A stretch of DNA of 64,000 bases from Palsa-1392 sp036493915 (GCA_036493915.1 DASXPA010000247.1:1-64000), one strand, 5' to 3'; counted from the first letter of the stretch, positions 45,059-54,260 are shown. Numbers and translations are program-made. The notes: generated from the sequence alone by a model not told the origin.

Positions 45059-46059
45059 AGAGCCTGGGCGAGCGCGAGGTTAGGATCGATCTCGGTCGTT
45101 AGGGGCGTGATCTCACCTTGCTCGAGTCGGAGCTGGGCGGCGAAGGCGATCATGGCCGCATTATCGGTGCAAAGTTCCGGCGCGGCGAAGCGCAATTCCA
45201 ATCCCGCGCGCTCGCAGCCTAACGACATCTGCGCGCGCAACTCCTGGTTGCAACTGACACCGCCACTCACGGTGACGAGTGAGCGGCCGGCTGCTTTCGC
45301 GGCGGCGACGGTCTTCGCCACGAGCACTTCCACGACCGCGCGCTGGAACGAGGCGCAAATATCCGCCAACGCCTCGCCTTCGATCTTCGGCAACAAATAG
45401 CGCACCGCGGTTTTCAACCCGCTGAAGCTAAAATTGGCGTCGCCCGAGTTGAGCATGCTGCGCGGCAAATCGAACCGCGCCGGATCGCCGCTGCGCGCGT
45501 TGCGCTCGATTTCGGGGCCGCCCGGATATGCGAGCCCAAGCATCTTCGCGACTTTGTCGAACGCTTCACCGGCCGCGTCGTCGAGCGTGCGTCCGATGAT
45601 CTTGTAATCGCCGACTCCGCTTACTTCGACGAGCAGAGTGTGACCGCCGCTCACGATCAGGGAAACGTTCGGCTTGATAAAGTTGTCATCCCCGAAAAAA
45701 GGCGAGAGGAGATGGCCCTCGAGATGGTTGATCGCGAGATACGGCTTGCCAAAACCGAGCGCGAGACCTTTGGCGAGCGAGGCGCCGATCATCAACGAAC
45801 TGGCTAGACCGGGACCGCTCGTGGCGGCGAAGGCGTCGACTTCGCCGAACGAAATTCCGGCGGCGGCGACCGCCCGTTCGAGAAGTCGCGGTGCGTGCAG
45901 GAGATGATTGCGTGAGGCAATTTCCGGGACGACGCCGCCATACTTTTGGTGCTCGGCAATCTGTGACGCGATCTCGCTCGCGAGCAGTTCGCGGTCGCGC
46001 AAAATCGCGACGGCAGTTTCGTCGCAGGAAGTTTCGAGCGCGAGGATCAGAGGAACCAT
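45031..46059 (-). CDS. tsaD: tRNA N6-adenosine threonylcarbamoyltransferase
   Basis: 342 residues. Transfers the threonylcarbamoyl group to A37 of ANN-decoding tRNAs. ILALETSCDETAVAIL is the N-terminal signature, GVVPEIASRNHL follows, and the metal site is INHLEGHLLSPFF. Nucleotide-binding blocks are VSGGHTLLVEV and DDAAGEAFDKVAKMLG, with VSGGVSCNQELR later. The natural end is around NLALAQALS; the last residues, SPGRRGC, come from the palindromic element downstream. Two motif copies are in the 3' part (45096 near-match, 45217 exact). Confidence 0.96.
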   Translation of the reverse strand: MVPLILALETSCDETAVAILRDRELLASEIASQIAEHQKYGGVVPEIASRNHLLHAPRLLERAVAAAGISFGEVDAFAATSGPGLASSLMIGASLAKGLALGFGKPYLAINHLEGHLLSPFFGDDNFIKPNVSLIVSGGHTLLVEVSGVGDYKIIGRTLDDAAGEAFDKVAKMLGLAYPGGPEIERNARSGDPARFDLPRSMLNSGDANFSFSGLKTAVRYLLPKIEGEALADICASFQRAVVEVLVAKTVAAAKAAGRSLVTVSGGVSCNQELRAQMSLGCERAGLELRFAAPELCTDNAAMIAFAAQLRLEQGEITPLTTEIDPNLALAQALSSPGRRGC

Positions 46060-46076
46060 TCTTCGCTGCGTTCGTG

Positions 46077-47390
46077 TTATTTCTTCACCGCGTCGACTTT
46101 CGGCGCGGTTTGTTGCGCGTAAATCATCACGCCTTTGAGAGCGTCGATCCCGCGCATGAGTTGCCGGTCCTGGCTCTTGATGATCGAGACCGCTTCTTCC
46201 GGCGTGATCTTGTCATTGTTACGCAATGCCGCGACGGCGCGCTCCTCCGCGAGAGTGAGCGGGACGCGGATGTTCGGCACGACGCCGTTGCCTTGAATGA
46301 CCTGCCGACTCGGGGTGAAATATTTCGCGGTTGTGAAGCGTAAGGCCGACCCGTCCGGCAGCTGCATCACATTTTGCACCGAACCTTTCCCGAATGTGGT
46401 CTCGCCGACGATGATCGCGCGGTGCAAATCTTTGAGCGCGCCAGCGACAATTTCCGACCCGCTCGCACTCCCTTCGTTCACCAAAACGACGAGCGGAAAA
46501 TGCGGCCGCTCCTTCACCCCGACCGACGTCGAATAATCGTGCTTCTGCGAATAGGCGCGGCCCTGAGTCGAGACGACTTTGGTGTTCGGCGGCAGGAATT
46601 GCCCGAGCACATCGACGGCGCTGTTGAGCAGGCCGCCGGGATTATTGCGGAGGTCGAGAACGAGCGCCTGCATCCCCTGCTTCTGCAGATCGTCGAGCGT
46701 CTTGCCGAATTCGGCCGCGGTCGGCTCGTTGAATTGCACAATCCGGACGTAGCCGACTTTGTAAGGCCCGGTCAGCTCCGGTGAAAGGAGACGCGCGCCT
46801 TTCACGCTCTGCACTTTGATCTCCTTGCGCTGGAGGGCGAAATCTTTGATCTCGTGGTTGGACGGTCGGAGGATCGTGAGGGTGACTTTCTGATCCGGTT
46901 TGCCGCGCAAAACATCGACCGCATCCTCGAGGTCGAGTTTTTCGGTGGAGATGCCGTTGATTTTCAAAATCTCGTCGCCCGCGAGGATACCCGCCTTCGC
47001 CGCCGGCGTGCCTTCCATTGGCGTCACCACAGTGAGCACACCGTCCTTCATCGCCACCTCAACGCCGAGGCCGTTGAAACGACTGCGGGTGTCGTTCTGC
47101 ATGTCCTTGAAATCATCCGGGTCCATAAACTGACTGTGCGGATCGAGCGAGGAGAGCATGCCCTTCATCGCCGCGGAAAGGAGATCGTGATAGCTCACCT
47201 TGTCGCCATCGACGTAATCCTGCCGGATCAACTCGATCGCCCTCGCGAAATTCCCGATCTCGGCGTAGCCGTTGTCGTCGGTGTTTGGCGGCGGGGTGGG
47301 ATCGGCGGCACGAGCGGATCGGGCCGGGACAGCGAGCAAAAGTCCGGCAAGCAAAGGCAGCAAAGTGCGGACGAGCGAGAGGCGCTTCAT
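46077..47390 (-). CDS. ctp: S41-family C-terminal processing peptidase
   Basis: 437 residues from ATG 47390, which starts a signal peptide (MKRLSLVRTLLPLLAGLLLA). A PDZ domain (about residues 85-170: GVEVAMKDGVLTVVTPMEGT, KAGILAGDEILKINGIST) precedes the tail-specific protease domain. That domain has VLDLRNNPGGLLNSAVDVL, the nucleophile in NEGSASGSEIVAGAL and the catalytic Lys region TTFGKGSVQNVMQLPDGSAL. Periplasmic. Processes or degrades proteins from the C-terminus. The open frame extends 28 codons upstream, without family character. Confidence 0.94.
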   Translation of the reverse strand: MKRLSLVRTLLPLLAGLLLAVPARSARAADPTPPPNTDDNGYAEIGNFARAIELIRQDYVDGDKVSYHDLLSAAMKGMLSSLDPHSQFMDPDDFKDMQNDTRSRFNGLGVEVAMKDGVLTVVTPMEGTPAAKAGILAGDEILKINGISTEKLDLEDAVDVLRGKPDQKVTLTILRPSNHEIKDFALQRKEIKVQSVKGARLLSPELTGPYKVGYVRIVQFNEPTAAEFGKTLDDLQKQGMQALVLDLRNNPGGLLNSAVDVLGQFLPPNTKVVSTQGRAYSQKHDYSTSVGVKERPHFPLVVLVNEGSASGSEIVAGALKDLHRAIIVGETTFGKGSVQNVMQLPDGSALRFTTAKYFTPSRQVIQGNGVVPNIRVPLTLAEERAVAALRNNDKITPEEAVSIIKSQDRQLMRGIDALKGVMIYAQQTAPKVDAVKK

Positions 47391-47458
47391 AATTGTGATA
47401 CTTGGACGCAAACAACGGAAAGGTCGTTCATTCTCCGATTTTTGCCAACCGCCCCGGC

Positions 47459-49267
47459 ATGACAGCCTCGGCATCCGCTCCTACACTGCGCCCTGTGAAA
47501 GCGATCGGCCGCGTGCTTTATCTTCTTCTCTTTTCGTTAGGCACGACCCTGCTGGCCGCGCCCACGCCTACTCCCGGCAAAGGCGACGAAGCCTTCGATA
47601 AACTGGCGCTCGAATTCATCGGCGGCTATCTCGCCGCCCGCCCGCTCGCCGCCGTCGCCCTCGGTCTGCACCAATACGACGGCCAAATTAGCGACTACAC
47701 CCGGCTCGCGATCGACGCCGAGATCGAGCGACTGAAACGTTACCAGACAGCATTCGAAAAAATGGACCCCCAGCAGTTGAGCAAGCGCGCCGATATCGAC
47801 CGGCGAGTCCTTCTGGCCGCGATCCATGGCGAGCTGGCGCAGTATCTCGACATGGCCGTCTTCGAGAAGAATCCGATGACCTACGCGCAGGCCCTCAACG
47901 TCAACATCTACATCAAGCGCGACTTCAAATCGCTCGACGACCGCGTCCGCGACATCGTCATGATTGAAGACCAGGCCGCGAACATCATGACCGCGGCGAA
48001 GACGAATCTTGCAGACGTTTTGCCGAAGCCGTTCGTCGAACTGGCGATCGAAATCGCGAATGACTCTGCGGATTTTCTCGAAAAGGATCTCGTCGCGGCT
48101 CTGAAAGGGCTGGACGACGAGCCGCTGCACGCGGCATTCGACGATTCCAACAAAAAGGCTGCGGCGGCACTGCGCGATTATGCGAACTGGCTCAAGAAGG
48201 AAAAGCTGCCAAAAGCCACGGCGGACTTCGCGCTCGGGCCGGAAAAGCTCCGCCGATTGATCGCGGGCAGTGAGCTGGTCGATCTGCCGCCGGAGAAAAT
48301 CCTCGCCCTCGGTCTGCAGCAGCTCAAGGAGGAACAAACGGTCTTCGCCGCCGCCGCCAAAATTATCGATCCAAAGAAGAAAGCGATCGACGTTTTCAAA
48401 GAAATCCAAAACGAACACCCGAAGCCCGGCGAGCTGATTCCCGATGTCGCGAAAGACCTCGATCAGATTCGACGGTTCGTGCTCGATCATCACATCGTCG
48501 GCATCCCGTCCGATGTGCGCCCGAAGGTAGCGGAGACGCCGCAGTTCGATCGCGCAACTACCTTTGCCTCGATGGACACACCCGGGCCGTTCGAGCAAAA
48601 GGCGACGCAGGCCTACTACTATGTCACGCCGACGGAGAGGAATTGGACGGAGAAGCAGAAGAACGAGTGGCTGACGTCATTTAACTTTTACACCGCCGAC
48701 GTCGTTTCCATCCACGAGGCTTATCCGGGGCATTATGTGCAGTTTTTGCACCTCAACGCCTCGGGCGCGAGCAAGGTCGAAAAGGTTTTCGCCAGCTACT
48801 CCTACGTCGAAGGCTGGGCGCATTACTGCGAACAAATGATGCTCGACGAAGGCTACGGCAGCGTGCCGGATCCGACCCCCGAGCAGAAGGTGCGCGCCGC
48901 GAAATATCGCATGGCGCAGGCGGACGAAGCGCTCCTCCGTCTCTGCCGGCTGTGCGTGTCGATCAAGATGCACACGCAGGGAATGTCGGTCGCCGACGCT
49001 GCGAAATTTTTCCACGAGAACTGCTACTACGAAGAGAAACCTTCCATGACTGAAGCGATGCGCGGGACCTTCGATCCCGGCTATCTCAACTACACCTTGG
49101 GCAAACTCGAAATCCTCAAGCTGCGCGCCGATTACAAGAAGCAGGAGGGCGCCAACTTTTCCCTCGAAAAATTCCACAATGAAATGCTCAGCCACGGCGC
49201 GCCGCCGATCCGATTGTTGCGCGAGATCCTGCTCAAAGATCCGAAGCAGTGGGACGCGGTGCTGTAG
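47459..49267 (+). CDS. DUF885 family exported putative metallopeptidase
   Basis: 602 residues from ATG 47459; a GTG at 47495 would give a cleaner signal peptide (VKAIGRVLYLLLFSLGTTLL). The large helical domain has the conserved HEAYPGHYVQFLHL, a gluzincin-like zinc motif of DUF885, and later SYVEGWAHYCEQMMLDEGYG with the third ligand. YNLDPGY-like GTFDPGYLNYTLGKLEILKL closes the family. It is a probable periplasmic carboxypeptidase-like enzyme with unproven substrate. A motif copy (47534) lies in the signal peptide (FSLGTT). Confidence 0.88.
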   Translation: MTASASAPTLRPVKAIGRVLYLLLFSLGTTLLAAPTPTPGKGDEAFDKLALEFIGGYLAARPLAAVALGLHQYDGQISDYTRLAIDAEIERLKRYQTAFEKMDPQQLSKRADIDRRVLLAAIHGELAQYLDMAVFEKNPMTYAQALNVNIYIKRDFKSLDDRVRDIVMIEDQAANIMTAAKTNLADVLPKPFVELAIEIANDSADFLEKDLVAALKGLDDEPLHAAFDDSNKKAAAALRDYANWLKKEKLPKATADFALGPEKLRRLIAGSELVDLPPEKILALGLQQLKEEQTVFAAAAKIIDPKKKAIDVFKEIQNEHPKPGELIPDVAKDLDQIRRFVLDHHIVGIPSDVRPKVAETPQFDRATTFASMDTPGPFEQKATQAYYYVTPTERNWTEKQKNEWLTSFNFYTADVVSIHEAYPGHYVQFLHLNASGASKVEKVFASYSYVEGWAHYCEQMMLDEGYGSVPDPTPEQKVRAAKYRMAQADEALLRLCRLCVSIKMHTQGMSVADAAKFFHENCYYEEKPSMTEAMRGTFDPGYLNYTLGKLEILKLRADYKKQEGANFSLEKFHNEMLSHGAPPIRLLREILLKDPKQWDAVL

Positions 49268-49446
49268 CGAGGAGGTTCGAACGGTATCGTTGGAGTGGCC
49301 ACTGTCTCAGCGGCTCCTCATGCCCCAAGTGACCGACTCCTGTTAACCTCGCTCATCGGATCAAGCAGGGAAGCACGAGAGAAAAGAATGGCGGACAAAA
49401 TGCCTCCACCAAATCGGTTTCCTGCGTTCCTGCACGATTCTGAGAG

Positions 49447-49788
49447 CTACACGGTCGTTGTCTCCCCGGCGAGCGCTTCCAGTTTCTCGACGACCGCCTT
49501 TTTCGCCGCGACGCCGACGATCTGATCGCGCAGCTCGCCGCCTTTGAAGAAGAGCAACGCCGGCACGCCGCGGATATTGAAGCGCTGCATGAGTGCGGGA
49601 TCGTCGTCGATGTTTACCTTCGCGATGCGAAAGCGATCCCCGCTTTCCTTCGCAATTTCCTCGAGGACAGGCGCGATCATTTTGCACGGGCCGCACCAGG
49701 CGGCCCAGAAATCGACCAGCACCGGCAGGGGCGATTTGAGGACCGCCTTTTCAAAGCTGGCTTCGTTGATATTGATGGGTTCGTTCAT
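49447..49788 (-). CDS. trxA: Thioredoxin
   Basis: 113 residues. Redox-active WAAWCGPCKMIAPVLEEIAK, KVNIDDDPALMQRFNIRGVP with the cis-Pro, and ALLFFKGGELRDQIVGV. Cytoplasmic disulfide reductant. Starts 2 nt after the HtrA-like gene stop, so probably in one transcript with htrA and the SDR gene. Confidence 0.95.
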   Translation of the reverse strand: MNEPININEASFEKAVLKSPLPVLVDFWAAWCGPCKMIAPVLEEIAKESGDRFRIAKVNIDDDPALMQRFNIRGVPALLFFKGGELRDQIVGVAAKKAVVEKLEALAGETTTV

Positions 49789-49790
49789 AG

Positions 49791-50807
49791 TTATTCTTTC
49801 GTTAGGCGCGTCTTGCGCCTTGGCAGCGGCGGCAACTCGCGCGGCACGACCATGGCGAAGCGCTTTTCCGTTCCACGCAGGAACATGATCGGCGAAGGCA
49901 CGCCAATTTCCGCCGCGACCAACCGCTTCTGCAAATCGTCGATCGTCGCGATGACGTTCCCTTTGAAGCCGACGATGGTGTCGTTAGGCTGCAATCCAGC
50001 GAGCGCCGCCGGGCTGACTGCATCGACTTCCATCACGAGCACGCCCCGATCGGCAGCGAGTTTGTGGAAACGGACAACGCGCGGATGGAGCCGCACGTTT
50101 TGTCCGGCAACGCCGATAGAGCTGCGCCGAACGCAGCCTTCTTTGATCAGCCAGCCGGCGACGAAATGCGCGGTATTGCTCCCGATCGCGAAACAAATCC
50201 CCTGCGCCGGCAGAATGACGGCGGTATTCACACCGATCACCTCACCCGCGCTATTGAGAAGCGGGCCGCCCGAGTTTCCTGGATTCAGCGCCGCATCGGT
50301 CTGGATAATTTCGTCCATCAGCCGGCCCGATTCGGAGCGCATCGAACGCCCAAGCGCGCTCACGATTCCTGCCGTCACCGTCTGCTGAAATCCATAGGGC
50401 GAACCGACCGCAATCGCGATTTGCCCGACCCGGATGGCAGCTGAATCGGCGAGGCGGGCGTGCTGAATGCCTGGCGCATCAATCCGCACGACGCCGAGAT
50501 CCGTCTCGGGATCGGTCCCGATCAGTTCCGCCGGATAAACGCGGCCATCGTGCAGCGTCACTTCAAGCTCACGCGCGCCGTGGACGACGTGGCTGTTCGT
50601 CAGGACAAATCCGTCGCGTGCAATGATGAAACCGGAGCCACCACCAGGGCCACGTTCCGTGCTTTGTACGCGAATGTTAACTACGCTCGGCGCGACGCGA
50701 TTAACCACGGCGGCGACCGTCTGCGAATAAGCGTCGAGCAGGTTGCCATCACCACGCGGCACCGGCGGTGGTGGCGTGTGCTCGAGAAAATCCTCCGTCG
50801 TTACCAC
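49791..50807 (-). CDS. HtrA/Deg-type trypsin-like serine protease with PDZ
   Basis: 338 residues. Catalytic triad: His in LTNSHVVHGARELE, Asp in DPETDLGVVRID, Ser in DAALNPGNSGGPLLNS. A C-terminal PDZ domain (VDAVSPAALAGLQPNDTIVG) follows. No signal peptide or membrane helix is visible at the N-terminus (MVTTEDFLEHTPPPPVPRGD), unlike typical DegP/DegS, so it may be cytoplasmic. The start overlaps the SDR stop by 7 nt. A TCGTTAGGC motif near the end (49799) encodes LT of the terminal RLTKE; another is at 49981. Confidence 0.92.
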   Translation of the reverse strand: MVTTEDFLEHTPPPPVPRGDGNLLDAYSQTVAAVVNRVAPSVVNIRVQSTERGPGGGSGFIIARDGFVLTNSHVVHGARELEVTLHDGRVYPAELIGTDPETDLGVVRIDAPGIQHARLADSAAIRVGQIAIAVGSPYGFQQTVTAGIVSALGRSMRSESGRLMDEIIQTDAALNPGNSGGPLLNSAGEVIGVNTAVILPAQGICFAIGSNTAHFVAGWLIKEGCVRRSSIGVAGQNVRLHPRVVRFHKLAADRGVLVMEVDAVSPAALAGLQPNDTIVGFKGNVIATIDDLQKRLVAAEIGVPSPIMFLRGTEKRFAMVVPRELPPLPRRKTRLTKE

Positions 50808-51532
50808 GGCAACGCCTCGCCTTTGTGTTGGTAGGAACCGTTCGGGCCGTCCGGGCCGATGGTCGCGAGTGCGACGCTAGTCTTTGCGCCCTCCGGGATT
50901 TCGATCTGCGCTCCTTCGCCGCCCATGTCGGTTTTCACCCAACCCGGATGTGCGGCGTTCACTTTCACCTTCGTGTCTTTCAATTCATAGGCGAGCTGCA
51001 CGGTGTAGGCGTTGACCGCCGATTTCGAAACGTTATAGGCCGCGACTTTGTTGTCGTAAATCGGCGAGCCAGGTTTCGCATGGAGCGTGATTGAGCCGAG
51101 AATGCTCGAGAGATTGACGATGCGTCCAGCGTCGCTTTTGCGGAGCAACGGGAGAAACGCCTGCGTTGTTTCAATCAAACCAAAGAGATTAGTGTCGAAG
51201 GTTTTTCGCCAGGTCTCGAGCGACTGCTCGCTCACCTGTTTGTCGTGGTCGTCAAGCATGACGCCGGCATTGTTCACGAGGATATCGAGCTTCCCGAAAT
51301 CCTTCTCCACCTGCGCGGCGGCTTTGCGAATGCTCTCCGATTTGCTCACGTCGATTTCGAGAGGGCGCGCTTTGAGGCCTTCCTTGCGTAGTTCGGCGGC
51401 GGCTTCCTCGCCCTTTCTGAGATCGCGTGCGCCGACGAGGACGGTGATGTTTTTCTGCGCGATCTGCCGCGCGGTTTCGAGACCAATCCCTTTGTTTGCG
51501 CCTGTAATTAATGCAACTTTGTCTGTGCTCAT
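50801..51532 (-). CDS. Short-chain dehydrogenase/reductase
   Basis: 243 residues. Classical SDR: ALITGANKGIGLETARQIA (TGxxxGIG cofactor site), DILVNNAGV, catalytic Ser in NLSSILGS, YNVSKSAVNAYT (YxxxK), AHPGWVKTDMGG. It is close in pattern to carbonyl reductase-like SDRs that reduce aldehydes and ketones with NADPH. Divergent from an Rrf2-type regulator gene 47 nt away, a common arrangement in which the regulator controls the oxidoreductase. Confidence 0.92.
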   Translation of the reverse strand: MSTDKVALITGANKGIGLETARQIAQKNITVLVGARDLRKGEEAAAELRKEGLKARPLEIDVSKSESIRKAAAQVEKDFGKLDILVNNAGVMLDDHDKQVSEQSLETWRKTFDTNLFGLIETTQAFLPLLRKSDAGRIVNLSSILGSITLHAKPGSPIYDNKVAAYNVSKSAVNAYTVQLAYELKDTKVKVNAAHPGWVKTDMGGEGAQIEIPEGAKTSVALATIGPDGPNGSYQHKGEALPW

Positions 51533-51542
51533 TTCTGGAATA

Positions 51543-51581
51543 GTATTTCTGTAATAAATACGATTACATTTAAGTCGTAAT
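51543..51581. promoter_or_regulatory. AT-rich operator candidate between the SDR and Rrf2 genes
   Basis: Two inverted repeats in a conspicuously AT-rich 47-bp gap: GTATTT-N7-AAATAC (51543-51561) and ATTAC-N9-GTAAT (51563-51581, running into the Rrf2 start codon). Likely binding site of the adjacent regulator overlapping divergent promoters. Confidence 0.5.
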
Positions 51582-52017
51582 GGTCAACCAACAATTTACC
51601 TTCGCCGTTCACATCATGACGATGCTGGCCTTTGCCGGCGAGAAGCTCGATTCGCGAAAGCTCGCCGCGAGCGTCAACACCAACCCGGTGGTCGTGCGGC
51701 GACTTTTGCAGGCGTTGCGGCGCGCCGGTCTGGTCGCGACGGCGGCCGGAAGACATGGGGGTTCTCGCCTAACGAAAGGCGCCGCGCGCATTTCGCTCCT
51801 TGAGATTTACGATGCGGTCGAACCGCGGCCGGTGATCGCGATCAATCGACGCCAGGCAGCGCGCACTTGCGTGGTCAGCTGCAACATGAAGGACATCATG
51901 TCGTGCGTCGCGGAAGGAGCGGAAGGCGCCGTGCGCCGTCATCTCCGCGGGATCAATTTGCAGCAGCTGTTGCGCAAAGTGAAAACGAAACCGGCAAGGA
52001 CTGCGCGCGCTCGTTAG
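51580..52017 (+). CDS. Rrf2-family transcriptional regulator
   Basis: 145 residues. Winged-helix N-terminal domain (QFTFAVHIMTMLAFAG, SRKLAASVNTNPVVVRRLLQ, LRRAGLVATAAGRHGGSRLT). Cysteines in the linker (TCVVSCNMKDIMSC) are spaced C-x3-C-x7-C, not the IscR or NsrR spacing, so it might bind a cluster, sense thiol stress, or neither. It is probably an autoregulated repressor of the divergent SDR-htrA-trxA genes. Its stop codon overlaps that of rmuC on the other strand within a near-motif (52011-52019). Confidence 0.9.
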   Translation: MVNQQFTFAVHIMTMLAFAGEKLDSRKLAASVNTNPVVVRRLLQALRRAGLVATAAGRHGGSRLTKGAARISLLEIYDAVEPRPVIAINRRQAARTCVVSCNMKDIMSCVAEGAEGAVRRHLRGINLQQLLRKVKTKPARTARAR

Positions 52018-53459
52018 GGCGTTTGTCCGTTCTCGTGCTCCAGGCGCGGAAGCAACTCGGGCGCCTGCAATTCACGGGCAATTTGTTCGACCGGTCCGAG
52101 GTCTTCAATTTCGACGCCGAGCGGCGCAGCGCCGAGGTCGCGGAATTTTCGCGCGCTCACGAGCACGCGGCTCTCGATGTTGCCGGCCGCTTTGTTGAAA
52201 GCTTCCACCGAGCTGTTCAAGCTTTTCCCGAGTTTGCCGAAGTGGATCGAGAGATCGGCGAAGCGTTTGTAGAGTTCACTCCCGAGCTGGCTGATCTCGC
52301 GCGCGTTTTGCGCCACTTTTTCCTGCCGCCAGCCATAACAGACCGCACGTAAGAGTGCGATCAGCGTCGTCGGGGTGGCGAGGATGATCTTTTTCTCGGC
52401 CCCGAATTCGATCAGCATTGGATCGCGCTCGAGCGCAGCGCTGAAAAACATTTCACCCGGCAGAAAAAGGATGACAAAATCCGGCGCGCTCTCGAACTGT
52501 TCCCAATAGGCCTTGCGCGAGAGTTTCTCGATGTGCATGCGAACCTGCGCCGCGTGTTGTTCCAAGCGCGAAACGCGGCCGTGGTCGTCCGGCGCTTCCA
52601 AGGCCTCGAGGTAGGCATTGATCGATGCTTTCGCATCGACCACGATCGTTTTGCCGGCCGGCAGGCGCACGATCAGGTCCGGCCGCAATCTGCCCTCTTC
52701 CGTCTGCACGCTCGTTTGCTCAAGGAAATCGCAATGGTCGACCATCCCGGCGATCTCGACCACACGCCGCAGTTGAATTTCTCCCCAACGCCCGCGCACG
52801 ATCGGCGAACGCAGGGCGCGAACGAGATTGCTCGTTTCGGAGCGAAGATAATTTTGCGTTTCTGCGAGGAGGCGGACCTGCGTGGTCAGCGCTTCGTAGG
52901 CGCCGCTGCGTGCTTTCTCGAGATCGTTGATCTTCGCGTCTACTTTTTCGAGTGATTCGCGCATCGGCCTGACGAGCGCGTCGATCGCACCCTGGCGTTT
53001 CTCCAGATCGCCCTTCGCCCCTTCGTGGGTTGTTTCCAAGGTCGACTTTGCGAGTTCCAGGAACGAGGTGTTGTTGTTCCGCAACGCTTCGGCCGAAAGC
53101 GCCTTGAAGGCATCGGCAAAATGTGTTTGCGCCTCGTCGAGGACGGCGAGCTTTTCAGTCATCGCTTTACGCTCCTGTTCCAACTGCGATTCCAAAGTAG
53201 CGATGCGCACGGCGGTCTTCGCCTCGCGTTCGCGGGAAGTCCGTACTTCTTCTTCCAACTCGGGGATGCGGGAGCTTCTCTCCTGCGACCCGGCGAGCAG
53301 TTGCGAGAGCTCGCTGATCTGTGTGTCCTTCGTGGACTGACATTCGGCGACGGCGAGTTCGCCCTGATGGCGGAAAAGCAGGGCAGTGATTCCCCATCCA
53401 AGCAGAGCACCGAGGATCGCAGCGGCCGCGACTATGAGGTAAACAACGGTTGTAGTCAC
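52014..53459 (-). CDS. rmuC: DNA recombination protein RmuC
   Basis: 481 residues. One N-terminal membrane helix (VVYLIVAAAAILGALLGWGI), a long coiled coil (about residues 35-200), and the RmuC nuclease-like domain: RGRWGEIQLRRVVEIAGMVD, RLRPDLIVRLPAGKTIVVDA and FVILFLPGEMFFSAALERD. Involved in limiting rearrangements at inverted repeats, by family. Converges with the Rrf2 gene with a 4-nt overlap of ends. No exact uptake-like motif inside the body of the gene. Confidence 0.93.
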   Translation of the reverse strand: MTTTVVYLIVAAAAILGALLGWGITALLFRHQGELAVAECQSTKDTQISELSQLLAGSQERSSRIPELEEEVRTSREREAKTAVRIATLESQLEQERKAMTEKLAVLDEAQTHFADAFKALSAEALRNNNTSFLELAKSTLETTHEGAKGDLEKRQGAIDALVRPMRESLEKVDAKINDLEKARSGAYEALTTQVRLLAETQNYLRSETSNLVRALRSPIVRGRWGEIQLRRVVEIAGMVDHCDFLEQTSVQTEEGRLRPDLIVRLPAGKTIVVDAKASINAYLEALEAPDDHGRVSRLEQHAAQVRMHIEKLSRKAYWEQFESAPDFVILFLPGEMFFSAALERDPMLIEFGAEKKIILATPTTLIALLRAVCYGWRQEKVAQNAREISQLGSELYKRFADLSIHFGKLGKSLNSSVEAFNKAAGNIESRVLVSARKFRDLGAAPLGVEIEDLGPVEQIARELQAPELLPRLEHENGQTP

Positions 53460-53597
53460 TAAAGAAGAGTCTCGAATTGACGAAGGCTCTTACGCTAGCA
53501 GAGCGAGCCCGCCGTCGCCAGCTTCCCGCGGTGTCTCCGGATTTCCGCTTGTCAACGAGGCACGCCTGTGGGACTTTCACCGACTTTTCCCAAGGCT

Positions 53598-53957
53598 ATG
53601 GCTTACGCAATTATCAAAACAGGCGGCCGTCAATATCGCGTCGCAGAAGGCGATACGATCGACGTCGATCTTCTCGCAGGTGAAGCGGGCGCGAAGATGA
53701 CTTTCGAAGATGTCCTCCTCCACGCCGATGGGGAAAATCTGACTCACGGCAGCCCGTCGGTCTCCGGCGCCAGCGTCTCTGGTGAAGTCGTCGAGCAACG
53801 CAAAGATAAGAAGGTCATCGCCTTCAAATATCGCCGGCGGAAAGGTTATCACCGTACCGTCGGCCACCGCCGTAAACTCACCCGCGTAAAAATCACCGGC
53901 ATCGCGCTTGGCTCGAAAAAAAAGGCCGCGAAAAGCGAAGCGGCCGCCGCAGAATAA
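53598..53957 (+). CDS. rplU: 50S ribosomal protein L21
   Basis: 119 residues from ATG 53598 (MAYAIIKTGGRQYRVAEGDT); ten further codons upstream are open but not family-like. FEDVLLHADGE, GEVVEQRKDKKVIAFKYRRR and KGYHRTVGHRRKLTRVKITG are the typical body. An Ala/Lys-rich tail of about 15 residues follows. Followed by rpmA after 39 nt, the universal pairing. Confidence 0.96.
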   Translation: MAYAIIKTGGRQYRVAEGDTIDVDLLAGEAGAKMTFEDVLLHADGENLTHGSPSVSGASVSGEVVEQRKDKKVIAFKYRRRKGYHRTVGHRRKLTRVKITGIALGSKKKAAKSEAAAAE

Positions 53958-53996
53958 GTCCCTCAACTTTCAAGGCTGAACTCTCAACTTTTCCCA

Positions 53997-54260
53997 ATGG
54001 CTCACAAAAAAGGACAAGGCAGCGTCAAGAACGGTCGCGATAGCGTCAGCAAGCGGCTAGGCGTGAAAAAATTTGGCAGCGAATCGGTCGTCGCGGGCAA
54101 CATCATCATCCGCCAGCGCGGAACGAAGTTTCTTCCTGGGAAAAACGTCGGCCTCGGGCGCGATTACACCATCTTCGCTTTGGTCGACGGTCAGGTGCGT
54201 TTCGATCGCGCTGGTCGACGTGTGAATGTGGTCCCCGCCGAGACCGCATCCGCTAGTTAG
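53997..54260 (+). CDS. rpmA: 50S ribosomal protein L27
   Basis: 87 residues: MAHKKGQGSVKNGRDSVSKR, GVKKFGSESVVAGNIIIRQR, GTKFLPGKNVGLGRDYTIFA. Starts directly with MAHKKG, without the cleavable leader of Firmicutes. Co-transcribed with rplU. Confidence 0.97.
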   Translation: MAHKKGQGSVKNGRDSVSKRLGVKKFGSESVVAGNIIIRQRGTKFLPGKNVGLGRDYTIFALVDGQVRFDRAGRRVNVVPAETASAS

